Origin: Fragilaria radians
Lineage: Eukaryota > Bacillariophyta > Fragilariophyceae > Fragilariales > Fragilariaceae
DNA: 64,000 nt
Direction: 5' to 3'
NCBI GenBank assembly: GCA_900642245.1
Contig: CAAAJI010000071.1
Coordinates: 75,253-139,252 of the forward strand
Made by a program: the position numbers and the translations under genes. Numbering within the stretch: the first letter of the stretch is position 1; every line of letters starts with the position of its first letter. Below, in pieces: positions 11,831-22,577 of this stretch. Below the pieces are notes generated by a model. The model was not told the DNA's origin, searched no databases, and saw only the letters and a program-made list of their open reading frames with translations.

Positions 11831-11844
11831 TGGTATCAAGGCTT
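11831..11844 (+). other. Possible retroelement primer-binding site
   Basis: The string tggtatcaaggctt follows directly after '...ctca'. It resembles the TGGTATCAGAGC site complementary to initiator Met-tRNA that follows the 5' LTR of Copia-type elements. It matches over the first eight bases. No gag or pol frame follows, so if real it marks a decayed element. Confidence 0.2.
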
Positions 11845-13454
11845 TCTAAGGTCAAGAGAGACAACTCTTAAAAAAATTCAAATTTTATGAAATTGAAACG
11901 GCACAACTGAAGCGCAATTGGGGCGCGATTTTGTAAGAACTTAATAGACACTTACTTGTAACAAAGAAAGAAAGCACGTTGAAAAACCCAAAACGCGTGT
12001 GTTCCGGAAAAGCAAGTCGCTCTGTAAAACTTGGCTCCCCTCTCTGGATCTTACCTTGACTTCCAGTTGAGATGCAGAAGAAAACTGTAAATGCTATTTG
12101 GAAGGACTACAGCAGTAGTACCGGAGTAGACGAGTAAACCTAAATGCGTTCGTGGAAGCATGAGACCAGGATCTGGTAAGTAGCTCGTTGGGAATAAGAT
12201 GGCATTTGCAACTCTAGGACACGTGCATGTCCAGAGCCGTATCTGAGAAATTACTCATTTGTGGAGTTTTGCCTTGAATAACTTCATAGGTATTAATTGT
12301 CTTCTTCCACTCCACATTCAACTGAAGCTGTACATCAGGCTTTACAAAAATTACTTTCTACAAACCTTTTAGTCAACTTGGCAAGTATACTTCAGGCTTC
12401 AAAGGCTGCAAGTGTCCACTACCAATATCAAGTTTGACGGTTATTTATTTGGACACTATTCTTTTGAATATGGTTTCAGGGTACTGAAGAATCATTGACA
12501 TCTACCTCTATCAAATTGAAATTTAAGCTGACTATACATTGTCAAAGATTCATTATGAAAAGATGGGTATTGAGCAAACTGATACTCCTAGCTTATGGTA
12601 TGAATGTCGAATGTATGGACTTCTCTGGCAGCTATGTTAGTCAGTTTGATAAGATATACTTCAATTGGGTATTTTTCTTTTTACACTTCACTCAGGCCAC
12701 CATTTACATGTTAACATTCCATATGTGGTTACAGCAGATTTTGCATCCATATAGGATATCTTAATCAGGGTTTTGGTAGCTTACTTCTTTTCCAATAATC
12801 TATTTTAGCTCTTTGATACTTTCTTCATTGTCTCAGTAGGTTGCTGGTTTTCATTTGTGTCTGTGTAATGGACATTATAAAACTTGTTTAATCTCAATTT
12901 AAGTTTTCTCTATTGGAAACATCCATTACGTTCATGCCACCTTAGTCATATTTGTTTGGAAACCCATTAGGGATATTAGATATTTTATATTGTGTGGTCA
13001 GTGTTAGTTTAAATCTTTCAATTAGTAATCACAACTTTCAAGTCCCACTGTTGTTGACCTTTTCCTGCATCTGTTTGATCAATAGAATCGTCCAACATTT
13101 CTCTATGGCGTCTTACTTGACTTTCATGTATACAGCCTCACTATTTCAAGCCGCTTCCTACCGTAATCTGTGCTCTATGCTGAGTTGCACAAAGTGAAAT
13201 TACGATACATTTTATCTATTTTTTGACTAAAATTGATCTCATTCGCGCCACATTACCCTCTTGTGAAGGTCTCGCGTCACTCCTTCAGGCGCATGTGTTC
13301 ACTTTCTGGTGAATCTTGATTAGGATATGAGTTATCCTTCTTAAAACTATCTTTAGTTCTTAATTGGCTTTAATATAAATATTTACTACCCAAACCCAGA
13401 TGTGTAAATATATATTTAAGATATTTAGATTCTTTATATTCACTTGTACTAACA

Positions 13455-13505
13455 GTCTTGGACGTCTCCAATATTGGTACACAAATCCATCTCTTTGTCT
13501 AATCT
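13455..13505 (+). repeat. LTR-like fragment, weak third copy
   Basis: The words 'actaacagtcttggacgtctcc' (split by changes) and 'ggtacacaaatccatctc' align with the centre of 10075-10214. The match is short and could be chance. Confidence 0.25.
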
Positions 13506-14694
13506 ATTAATGTCAGACTGGATATTGTTCATGTCACATAAAGTTATTAAATTATCTTTTAGTCTATACTGTAAGGTATCACAATCTGCATTGAAGTAAG
13601 CCGGTGTTCAATGTCCTCCTTACACGGATGGACCAGTTACGGCAATTATATCCGTTAACCGTTAATGTATCTCAAATTTTCTTCCATGTGGGGTTATGTT
13701 GGGCTAAGAAATACTATATCTTTAATTGGCACCAGACACAGAATCATCAGTGTTAGAATGCTAACTGCATGACATCATTGAAATTGTTTTACTTGCAAAG
13801 CTTAAACGTACTATATTTTTCATTTCTATATTGTAGTATTTCCCATTTTTATTGCTCATTATCTGTTTTATACTTCGGACATAGTTGTATAATGTCTTCT
13901 CTTGATACTATCCACCTTCCTAATGTTTGTTTCTATGCCATTCTTTTATGCTGTATCATATTCATCAAAACCTGATTCCATACTTTCCATGCGCTTCTGA
14001 TTGGTTTTTGGTTGCTCTGCCGCATTTGCTTTTTTCCGCATTAGACACGGTCTGGAACTTAGGATTGGGTTCATTCGTTCCCCGACTCCATCGCCACCAG
14101 ATAGATCCAAATTGCAATCTACAAAAGTTGATAGACATAAGTTAGAATGATATAAACCTTTGAATTTATATGTTTTCCATGTTATCTATATCATTTACTT
14201 GCAGTAGTGGAATTTGTGAAGTAGAAAATCCAATTTGATTGAGTTTACCTTATACACTTCCTAGTTCTTCTTCTTGTTTCATTCATGTTTTTTAGAAAGA
14301 AAAACAATACTTGTAGGATATATTTCATTCAGGGAATGCACATAGGTCGATACAACTCAATCACGTTTCTATTTCTCATTGTGTTTCCTACAAGGTATTC
14401 CTCGAATTATGTTTTATTCCTTACATCCTTTAATCTTGAGCTTATTGAGGCAATGCCATAAAATATCCCAGTGTTCAATGGCACTCATTGATGGATACAT
14501 ATTTTATTTTTATATTGTTGATTTCATTGGGAGGGCTTATTACTACCTCCTCTTTATCCCGATTTTATTCCCGCTTTTCTGAAGAGAAATAAGATTTTCC
14601 AACACCAATTTTCCACTCACAACAAGATTAAAGTTAGAAAATTCCCACGTATTCCCTGACCGGTTCCTATTGCTCGTACTTCCAACCGGTGTTG

Positions 14695-14852
14695 GTATTT
14701 GACCTACCTTGACTGAAAGATCAAGAAACTAATCCCTCACACAATATGTTGTAGACAACACCAGCTTAAAAATTAATTATTAAACTAGGAGATGTGTGCG
14801 TGTACCGGTATAAGGAGTTGTCCTGTACCGTTAGTGCATACAGATTTGAATG
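14695..14852 (-). repeat. LTR-like fragment, copy B (inverted)
   Basis: Its reverse complement runs from gcactaacggtacaggacaa to cagtcaaggtaggtca and matches 10075-10214 with indels in the middle. It lies 540 bp upstream of the acyltransferase gene. Confidence 0.45.
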
Positions 14853-15392
14853 CAAAATCCAGTTATAGAAACAATCTTAATTAGTTTGTAATTTCCCAAT
14901 GAATATAAAGCACAGAACATACTAGTTATAATTACATCAAAGCACACAAGTAAGGGAAAGGCGAAACCCTTCGGCTCCGCTTTCAGAGGTTATACTCAAG
15001 AATTTGATAGAACTCCGTGTTAAGGCTTCCAGCTTTATGACAAGAGAATTTATTTTAATCATTGTCTTTTGGCCTCGCAATCTGATCTTTTCTAGCTTTA
15101 TTATGAAAGGAGCGTATGCGAAGCCTTGCATTTCCAAAAATGAAGCTAAATTTTGAATCGAAGTACTCAAATGTCTTGTGAGAGTCTTATGACGCTTCCC
15201 CTTTTGGCTTCGCATATGGTCCAAGGAGAGAACAATAGGCTGTTTATTGATTGGCGTCACCAACCTACATGCAACTGTGAAGTGCCGTAAAAACTGCGCG
15301 TCATAGGGTCGTCTATCCAAAATCTTGACAAATCAAATTGAAAGAAAAAAGGTAAATGAAAAATAATACAACTTATCCTAGAGGGAAATAGT

Positions 15393-17006
15393 ATGACGAA
15401 TACAAACGGACTGATCCATCCTCGACATCCATCGCTGGATAATCTACGACGTCCTCAGCACCAAAGTCGCTCCCACCCTGCATTACTGGCGTCAAGTCAA
15501 AATGAACGTGCACCAACAATAGACGAGGAAGGTGAATCGATCCTAAGCAGCATTCTTGGAATATTTTCTGCAGCAGCAGCTTTGGGATGCAGCATAGGAT
15601 TAGTTCTTCTTTTAACTGTCTTGTACATGACGATACGACCCTTTTCTCAATCGTTTTATCGACGACTGGGAGCAACACTTGGATTTGCATCTTTTCTTGA
15701 TGCTATGACATTATTACTTCCCAATATGCGCCTTTATCTCACTGGAGATTCCGACATACCCTCTGCTGTTGGCACTTCTCTTCTTATATGTAATCACGTA
15801 ATGGATGGAGATTGGTGGCCCGTTCTTATGTTAAGTCGCTGTGTTGGATTGAGAGGCAGCATAAAAGTGTTTTTGAGAAATGAGTGTCTACAACTTCACG
15901 CTCAAAAACGTTCTCATGGAAACAGCTCTGCCTCAGTGTCACTGGCTGCTAGATCGGAAGGATCCCCTACACAACTTCCAAAGACCGTTACGTTTACTAG
16001 ACCAGTCATCAATGGGTTACGGAATAACAATGGATGTAACAATGGACATTCCAGACTTAGCCACTTGAATGGTAACGGCAACAAGGCCTCATTTATCCTT
16101 TCAGCTATAGCACAAATGCTCCATACGCTTCTTGATTTTCCCGTACTAAGTAATGAAAACAACTATATCGAAGATAGGGAAGACTTGTTCTCACTACTCA
16201 AATCGTTTGCCGAGACTAATGGGACACCAGTACACTTGCTTCTTTTTCCAGAAGCTTGGTCATTACATGACACAACAGATCACAAAGCTGTTTTGGCAAA
16301 GAGTAACGAATTCGCTAAGCGAGAAGGACGGCCACAGCTGAAACATTTACTATTACCTCGAACCACTGGTATTAACGCATCCTTGGAAAGTCTTCGCGAA
16401 TCTAGTCCTGTCGTTTACGATGTAACCATTGCCTATCGAGGTTACGACGGAAACACAAGATCCGTTGCAGAAGTCTCCTTAGCTACTCTATGGAGCATCT
16501 TACGAACACCACTTGAATTTCACATTCGTATTAAGAGATATACTATGGATGAAGTGCTTCAAGATGCATCGTGGCTAGACAAGCAATGGATTGAAAAGGA
16601 TAGACTTTTGAGTCACTTTTCGAGGCATCAACAATTCCCAACAGACAACCGCGGATGCTCTCGTTATCGAGTTTTCAATACTCGAGAATTTCAGGTAGAA
16701 AGTGCTGTCCTCTCCCTTTTCAGGCTTTTGATTATTCCGTTGTTTGTACCTATTTTGCTTCTCTTAGCAATACCGATCTTTTGGATCGTTTTATGGTTAT
16801 GGATATTTTATAAGTCTTATCTGCTACTGTTTTCCGATAATGGGAGTCTTCGTCCTGGTAGCGTCGGAGAAGAAGCCTTAAGAGCAATACAGACTCCTGG
16901 AAGTGAGGGAGTAAACTCCGCAACCGGAACGCCCTTTTTTCCTGCAACACCATTTGGATCTCCTGCAACTTCAACCTGGAGAGACATGTTAAATGGAAGG
17001 AAATGA
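15393..17006 (+). CDS. LCLAT1/AGPAT3-type lysophospholipid acyltransferase
   Basis: The product is 537 residues and belongs to the PlsC-type acyltransferases that esterify lysophosphatidic acid or other lysophospholipids in the ER. After a Ser/Arg-rich start there is a membrane segment (about 57-80). The catalytic H-x4-D motif is at 135-140 (NHVMDGD), followed by a Trp pair. The block corresponding to FPEGT reads FPEAW (285-289), and LLLPRTTGI (320-327) plus YDVTIAY match conserved blocks of the LCLAT1/AGPAT3-5 branch. Residues about 170-230, between the first and third blocks, form a Ser/Asn/Gly-rich insertion not usual in the family. Two hydrophobic segments lie at about 445-480. The acyl donor and exact acceptor cannot be read from sequence. 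Confidence 0.85.
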   Translation: MTNTNGLIHPRHPSLDNLRRPQHQSRSHPALLASSQNERAPTIDEEGESILSSILGIFSAAAALGCSIGLVLLLTVLYMTIRPFSQSFYRRLGATLGFASFLDAMTLLLPNMRLYLTGDSDIPSAVGTSLLICNHVMDGDWWPVLMLSRCVGLRGSIKVFLRNECLQLHAQKRSHGNSSASVSLAARSEGSPTQLPKTVTFTRPVINGLRNNNGCNNGHSRLSHLNGNGNKASFILSAIAQMLHTLLDFPVLSNENNYIEDREDLFSLLKSFAETNGTPVHLLLFPEAWSLHDTTDHKAVLAKSNEFAKREGRPQLKHLLLPRTTGINASLESLRESSPVVYDVTIAYRGYDGNTRSVAEVSLATLWSILRTPLEFHIRIKRYTMDEVLQDASWLDKQWIEKDRLLSHFSRHQQFPTDNRGCSRYRVFNTREFQVESAVLSLFRLLIIPLFVPILLLLAIPIFWIVLWLWIFYKSYLLLFSDNGSLRPGSVGEEALRAIQTPGSEGVNSATGTPFFPATPFGSPATSTWRDMLNGRK

Positions 17007-18299
17007 AATAGATCGAAATATCGATTCTTGATGTACCCACTGATTTTGCCAATGAGATGTCACCAAACTCATCTGTACGATAGGTCAAATGCTATGGAAA
17101 TTAATGACAATTTATTGAATTCATTACTATTTAATCACTCAAGATCAAATCTACCAGTTTTTTTTGCTAAATGGTTTAAGAACTATTGTGATTATATTCA
17201 AAGTATTTGTATTACTCCCAACTTTTATGTTTAATCCATCTGCAACAATAATGGTCTATGAAGCCAAAGTCATTGTTTCATTGTGTTTTCCTCCAAGGAG
17301 TTGTTGACTTTAGGTGAAACCATCAAGATCACTACTTCTATGGAAGAAATCAAAGTTGATGAGTTGCTGGGGAAGACCTAATATCAAGTAAATGAATACG
17401 TCACCTCTAGTTTCATAAGTTAAAGAAGATCAAGATTCAAGTTATTTGCCAATAACAATGACTTTTTAATTGTGTATGATGCCCTCTGATATCCCGACAG
17501 TGGTCAAGATCAAATCTATGAAATCAGCAATTTGATTCATATTTGATAGCAATAACGACCAGTTACAATGGATCAGAAAAATAAACTTAGTAAAGTGCAA
17601 CAGAAAAACACTAATTCAAAAGCACAAACAATGGTACCAGAGCAAGAACAAGCCAACTAATGCTATGACAAACATGGCAGTCTAGACTTGAATGTTCTAG
17701 ATCAGATCTTTGTCACGGCACCCAAGGATCCCTATTCTTTCAGAAGTTTACGCTTAGAGGGACAATTTGAAAAAGCAGTAGACAATTTTTGTTAAAAAAA
17801 TAAAGCAACACGGTGACAAGTTTTGAGATCCTGTAATGCCAAGGGCAACTCAAAGCCATGGGGAATGCATTCATTAGGATGCTTGTCAAGTGGTCCCCAA
17901 TGTCATAGTTTCAGGTGTGAGAACAATAATGGATGGGATAAGCATGTTAAATGTTTTGTTTAAAGAATGACCATTTGAATGATATCATGGCAATCTTCGT
18001 TGAAAGTCCTTGCCAACTTGGCCTCTCATGCCAACATCATTTCATCAATAAATTATGTATGGCAACATTTTTCAACATCTCTTCTTATTTAGATTATTTA
18101 TTCATGTCAGATAGATGAGAACAGACACCGTATAAATTCTCCGGTGACGTCACATTGCCTTTATCAAGGCAACCTTTATGCTGTCTTCTGCGGAGCTGGA
18201 TAAAAATAACGCTTTGCCGAGGATGAATCTATTTAAACCAGTGGCAAAACAGGTTGAGTTTTTTCGAGAAATTCCACAGGAGTGGCGTACTAAGATCAC
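17007..18299. other. Intergenic, no gene seen
   Basis: AT-rich spacer between the acyltransferase and the second glycosyltransferase copy. Short frames occur but show no motif. From about 18300 the sequence begins to resemble the 5' flank of glycosyltransferase copy 1. Confidence 0.4.
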
Positions 18300-18402
18300 T
18301 TTAGAGACATCGCTACCAACTGCATTTTCATCCAGAAGCTCAAACATTCCTCCTCTCTGCTTTATGTGTCGTCGAGATATTGTTGTATCTCAATTCATGA
18401 AG

Positions 18403-18429
18403 NNNNNNNNNNNNNNNNNNNNNNNNNNN
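18403..18429. other. Assembly gap (27 N)
   Basis: The bases flanking the gap align with positions 5930 and 5767 of arm 1, so the equivalent intact interval (5768-5929) is 162 bp. The gap is therefore probably too short by about 135 bp. Confidence 0.9.
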
Positions 18430-19394
18430 TGTCGTCTACAGATCAAAAAGTAGTTAACAAAGTTAACGTCTTGGCTTTGTCTCAAGGGTCTGACACGCTT
18501 GTCACGATATTTTATAATGTATTTTTTGGCAACGACACGAACTTGACGACGTCCATAGTACAGGAACAACTTGAGGAACTATCAAGTAACAATCACCTGC
18601 AGAATGCTTCCATCAAGTTTGTTGTTATTGGAAACAATCTCTTCAATCCTAGGTGCACCAAAAGACACTGTGAAGTGATCAAAAGTGTTGCCACAGGTGA
18701 TGAAGACATAACATTGCAAAATTTATTTGACTATTGTGCACTTCACCAAAATGAGCAAGTTATATACATGCACACTAAAGGATCTTATCACCCATCAGCA
18801 GAGAATAACTTATACCGTCGCTTATTAACAAGATCAGTTCTATCAAAGGAATGCATTTTACAAAAGAATCACAGCACAAATGATAAGCAATCATTATGTA
18901 ATGTGTGTTCTGCAAGGTTTTCCCCGTATCCACATTGGCATGCTCCAGGAAACATGTGGAGAGCTTCTTGTTCCTACATTGTAAATCTCATACCTCCAAA
19001 AGACTTTGAAAATAAAATGGAGCAGCTATTAGATGCTGTTAAGGCACAAATGAAAAAGACAATGAAAAGTGCTTGGAAAGTTGGAGCATCAAGATTTTCA
19101 TCAGAACACTGGGTTCACACACATCCTGATGTAATTCCCTGTGATGTCTATTCAGGAGACTTTGTATGGGGCTATGATCATTTGCAGCAAACTAGCTCAC
19201 AGCGAATGCAAACACTAAGATACCAAAGAGCACCACGTTTCCCTAGGCATAAGTACTTCAAGCGCAAGCTGGGAATTCATGACAAATCCTTTTTTTCAAC
19301 CAGATCTTATCGTCTTTTTGAATTAAAGTTTCTCTATGAAAAGCTACCTCCAAATAGTAGCTGGGTTTGGAATTTCTATGAGACAGAAGGATAA
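18430..19394 (+). CDS. Putative type II membrane glycosyltransferase, copy 2 (5' end in gap)
   Basis: The visible frame starts inside the codon equivalent to Leu42 of copy 1 and runs to a TAA stop, giving 320 residues. The start codon, basic tail and membrane anchor fall in the gap. Comparing by eye, I see one amino-acid change (Ile in copy 1, Thr here, in the segment after 'SQRMQ') and one silent change (a Leu codon near the end). The HTKG and G-N-M-W-R-A motifs are intact, so nothing suggests a pseudogene. An open frame running through the N run from 18366 is an artefact: its first codons are in the non-coding 5' flank. Confidence 0.65.
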
Positions 19395-20865
19395 TGAAGT
19401 TTGGAATGTCAACTTTGGCATTTTGTTCTATTTTGTAATTGCAGGTGTTGCAATTGCTTGTACATGCACTGAATTTCAACCTTGAAGCTCTCTGTAACTG
19501 TCAAGTTGATAGTCTAACCATTTACAGCTATTTGGAAGAATGAGCATCTCTGCTGCTTGACGTTTACTGGGAGTTGAAAATTTGTTTGATAATTGACTAT
19601 TGATGAGTTCCCTTTGCAACCTCTATGTTACAAGCCAACATTGAAGACTTCATTTTCAATCTATAATGTTCATAATGAGACATATTATTTGATTGTTCTC
19701 ACTGAATAAGGACTAGGATTGATAATGATGTGGTAAACTTCAGTACTTACTTCAGTGCCCATTAGATTTCAATGATTCAAAGATTAGCTGATCTTTGATA
19801 CTCAGTAATAGTTAAATGCAACATTAGGTTGTAATTCACATTAGGAAGGGAAAACTATCTGTCACTCAAAAGAGACTTTGCTCAAAACATGATTGCTTTC
19901 ATTGATTGAAGATGTGAACAAAAATTGCCTATGGCCCCAGCAAATCAGTGCAATGTTGGCTCAATCCTTAACAATCATTATCTTTTTCAAACCTACAGCA
20001 ATGATAAAGCTTAATTGAGTAACAATGATGTGGCATTCGTTGTTTTTAATTCATGGTTATATCCAAAATCATGATATAACTTCATTGTTTATTTGAGTAA
20101 AGTATTGTGTCAGATGGTATGCTTTCTTTTAAGCATTGTCTTGCAATTTGAATCAGTCCACTGCTATGAATGATTCACTGATTTTGGTTCTACGTAAGGT
20201 TTCATTCTTTAGAATTTAAGATTTCTCGAAAAGATCCCTATTCTTTTTCAAGAAGAAAAATGGTCTGTTTCATTTGGATTCAATAATCAAGTCTTGCCAT
20301 TGAATGATTCCAATATTCATGGAAAGAAAAAGGGTTAATCTTAGGATCAGTGCAAGGACACAGATTACATGGCTTACACAACCCATTAACAAATCTTTAT
20401 CTTTATCCATATCAAGCTCTCTTATTTTGTTTTGATGACAATTTACAATGAGTAAATATATGATTTTCCTTGTCCTCATTAGTCAGCGTTTGACCTATAT
20501 TTTATTTGCCTTGACGGCATACATTTTGCAGCAAAAAATCACAATGCTGTATATATTTCTACAAGAACCTTGACCTCAATATGTGCTTTAATTGGTCAGG
20601 ATCCCTGTGCTGCCATCAAAATGCTGCATGTCTTGCATGTTGAACTTAAAGGGGTTTGGTAATTGTCATTTAATGGAGCAAATGCCATGATCTACAAAAA
20701 ATTGATAATGCCAAAAATAATTAGGAAAATTTTGAAGGAGATGAAGAAGAAGGTGGTTGTAAGATGATTCAGAAAGAAGGGTAGCCAAAGGCTTAGTAGT
20801 TTTCAACTAATAGTTTCTCCTTTCATTTCAAACTTTAAGTTTTCCTTCAAAACCTAGATAAGTTC

Positions 20866-21353
20866 ATGAGATAAACCTTATTTTGTTCTTCATTCAATTG
20901 CCATACTAGTAATTTCATATTGAACACAAGTACTTTAATTAAATGGTTGGTTGAGTCATGTAGCAGGGGTGAGAACCTATATGCAACAATTGCAGCTAGC
21001 TAACTTTATGCGACAGAGAATGACATGATTCTTGGGTATATCAGTCATTTGGGCTGTATAGGGCATTCAAATGGCCCATGAGAAATCATCATGGCAACTA
21101 CAGCGTTGGCAAAGAACTTAACAAGGATACAACCTTTTTTGGTGGAGAGGCATCATGATAGAGCTTGTAGATGCATGTAACAAGACTGCGTTTGAATGAA
21201 ACATATCTGCTTAAAAATGGAATGTTAATACAGAGAATGGAATCCATATCTCAAGGACCAAGTCTAACGCTAGTAGTAGGCAAGAAAAATAGGCAATGAA
21301 GTGTATGTTTGAATCCCAATCTACAGTTAAACTGCAATTATTTCTGGGGCATG
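20866..21353. other. Intergenic, no gene seen
   Basis: AT-rich spacer beyond the duplicated arm and before the 3' end of the zinc-knuckle gene. No frame or repeat is supported. Confidence 0.4.
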
Positions 21354-22571
21354 TCAAATCTCATCACTTGCACACACCACATTTTCGCTAATTCTCGTTG
21401 GACTGGGAGATGATCGAGGCATGTCAGGTGCACAACTTGTAGATTCGAGACCCGAAACCGTTTCCCCTGTTATCATATTTGTAACAACACCCGCAGTGAA
21501 AGCTAAAGGATGTGGCTGTCCCACCACCTTATTTTCTAGCATCAAAGGAGATTCTGCATATGATTCTGGAAATCCTTGAATCTCTAAATTAAGGCGACGT
21601 AGTGTCATAAACTAGAAATCAAATCAGGGTAACCAAGTTAGTGAATCACAGGGCGAAATTCAAGAGTAATGTGAAATGCGACTTACTTCATCCATCTCCA
21701 CTTGTATGGCTGCACTTCTCATGACTGGAGGCGGCTCATCAGGACGACGCTTAAGCTTAGGCTGATAGGGGCATATGTGTCCCTTTTTAGGAGCACCACA
21801 CCTACCACATCGATAATTTCCACGACCTTTATCTCTCTCAATCTCAGCCCTAGTTTTTTTGTCTAATCGTGACATGTACATGTCATCGACACCATCTAAG
21901 TTGCTCCCAATTGGTTGGCACAATGGATCCATTCTATTCATTCGTGATGGTGGATATCCAGTCATACCGTCACCAGATATAGACTCAGGGGATCTTCGAA
22001 TGTGTCTTTCCGGATTCGTTGAATCATGAGACATTCCAGTCCACATATTTGGTGGAGAGCCTCGTAAATGCTGTGGCACAGATGGAGCGGATCCTGGTTG
22101 CTGCAGTGGTGGTGGTCCAGGTTGTTGCCAATTCTGAGAAGGTGGATGTCCGCCACTCCATTGATGTTGTGGCCATTGCTGTCCCCAATAGTGACCATCC
22201 TGGCTTGTGCTTTTCTTCCTAGATGGAGAGGTTTCACCAGGTTGTGGTCTTCTTCCCTGAGAATTGGGTGGAGGTGGCGGACCCCCTCGGTAACCATTCC
22301 AATTATTTCGTTCCATATTAGAAGGTGGATGTGCCCCTTGTCGATACATTCCCATAGGAGGAGGACTTGGACCGGGATTCCACCCTGACCCAGGCCCTCC
22401 GTAAGGTGGATGTTGTTGTCCTTGCCATCCCATGTATCCTCCTGGCGGAGGTGGTCCCCCATAAGGCGGTTGCTGATAATGAGATGGACCTCCACCATAC
22501 GGTGGAGCTGGATGGTACCCCGGCGGTGGACCATTCATTGTCCCTGGCTTTCCAGTTGTAGGAGCAGGCAT
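21354..22571 (-). CDS. Pro/Gly-rich protein with a CCHC-like zinc knuckle (two coding exons)
   Basis: I join two exons: 22571-21687 and 21611-21354. The intron (21686-21612, 75 nt) begins gtaagt and ends tttctag, and the phase is 0 on both sides. Translation gives a long Pro/Gly/Tyr/Gln-rich low-complexity region (about residues 1-190), then a short basic/acidic stretch and the motif C-G-R-C-G-x5-H-x-C. The second exon adds a Leu-rich start and a Ser/Thr-rich end. The composition recalls RNA-binding or condensate-forming proteins, but that is inference. A strong acceptor (tttttcag) lies at 22578, six bases before the chosen ATG, so at least one upstream exon, probably 5'UTR, exists. A partner donor upstream is not clear. 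Confidence 0.65.
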
Positions 22572-22577
22572 GGAGCA

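Larger units (their letters stand above)
8322..15392. other. Seven-kb gene-poor region with retroelement-like fragments
   Basis: No frame gives a recognisable protein. Weak frames (8836-9123 minus, 95 codons; 12495-12764 plus; 14937-15320 minus, 127 codons) show no motif and I do not call them. The stretch 12.4-14.6 kb is unusually T-rich on the plus strand, which produces hydrophobic chance frames. Inside are a dispersed repeat (10428-10530), a 140-bp LTR-like segment (10075-10214) with an inverted copy (14695-14852), a weaker copy near 13455-13505, and a primer-binding-site-like string at 11831. This suggests old, broken LTR elements. Confidence 0.45.
18300..20865 (+). repeat. Inverted duplication, arm 2
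   Basis: This is the partner of 3390-6030, separated from it by about 12.3 kb. The similarity is visible on both sides of the N run: 18335-18402 matches the reverse complement of about 5930-5996, and 18430 onward matches from 5767 downward. The far end is recognisable to about 20865 through blocks such as 'ggctacccttct' and 'atcttacaaccacct' in reverse complement. Confidence 0.85.

Noticed and set aside
14937..15320. 127-codon minus-strand frame just upstream of the acyltransferase
   Set aside because: It has no motif, and it sits in the region that must hold the acyltransferase promoter.
18366..18431. Open frame running through the N gap into glycosyltransferase copy 2
   Set aside because: The part before the gap aligns with the non-coding 5' flank of copy 1, so the fused start is an artefact of translating N.
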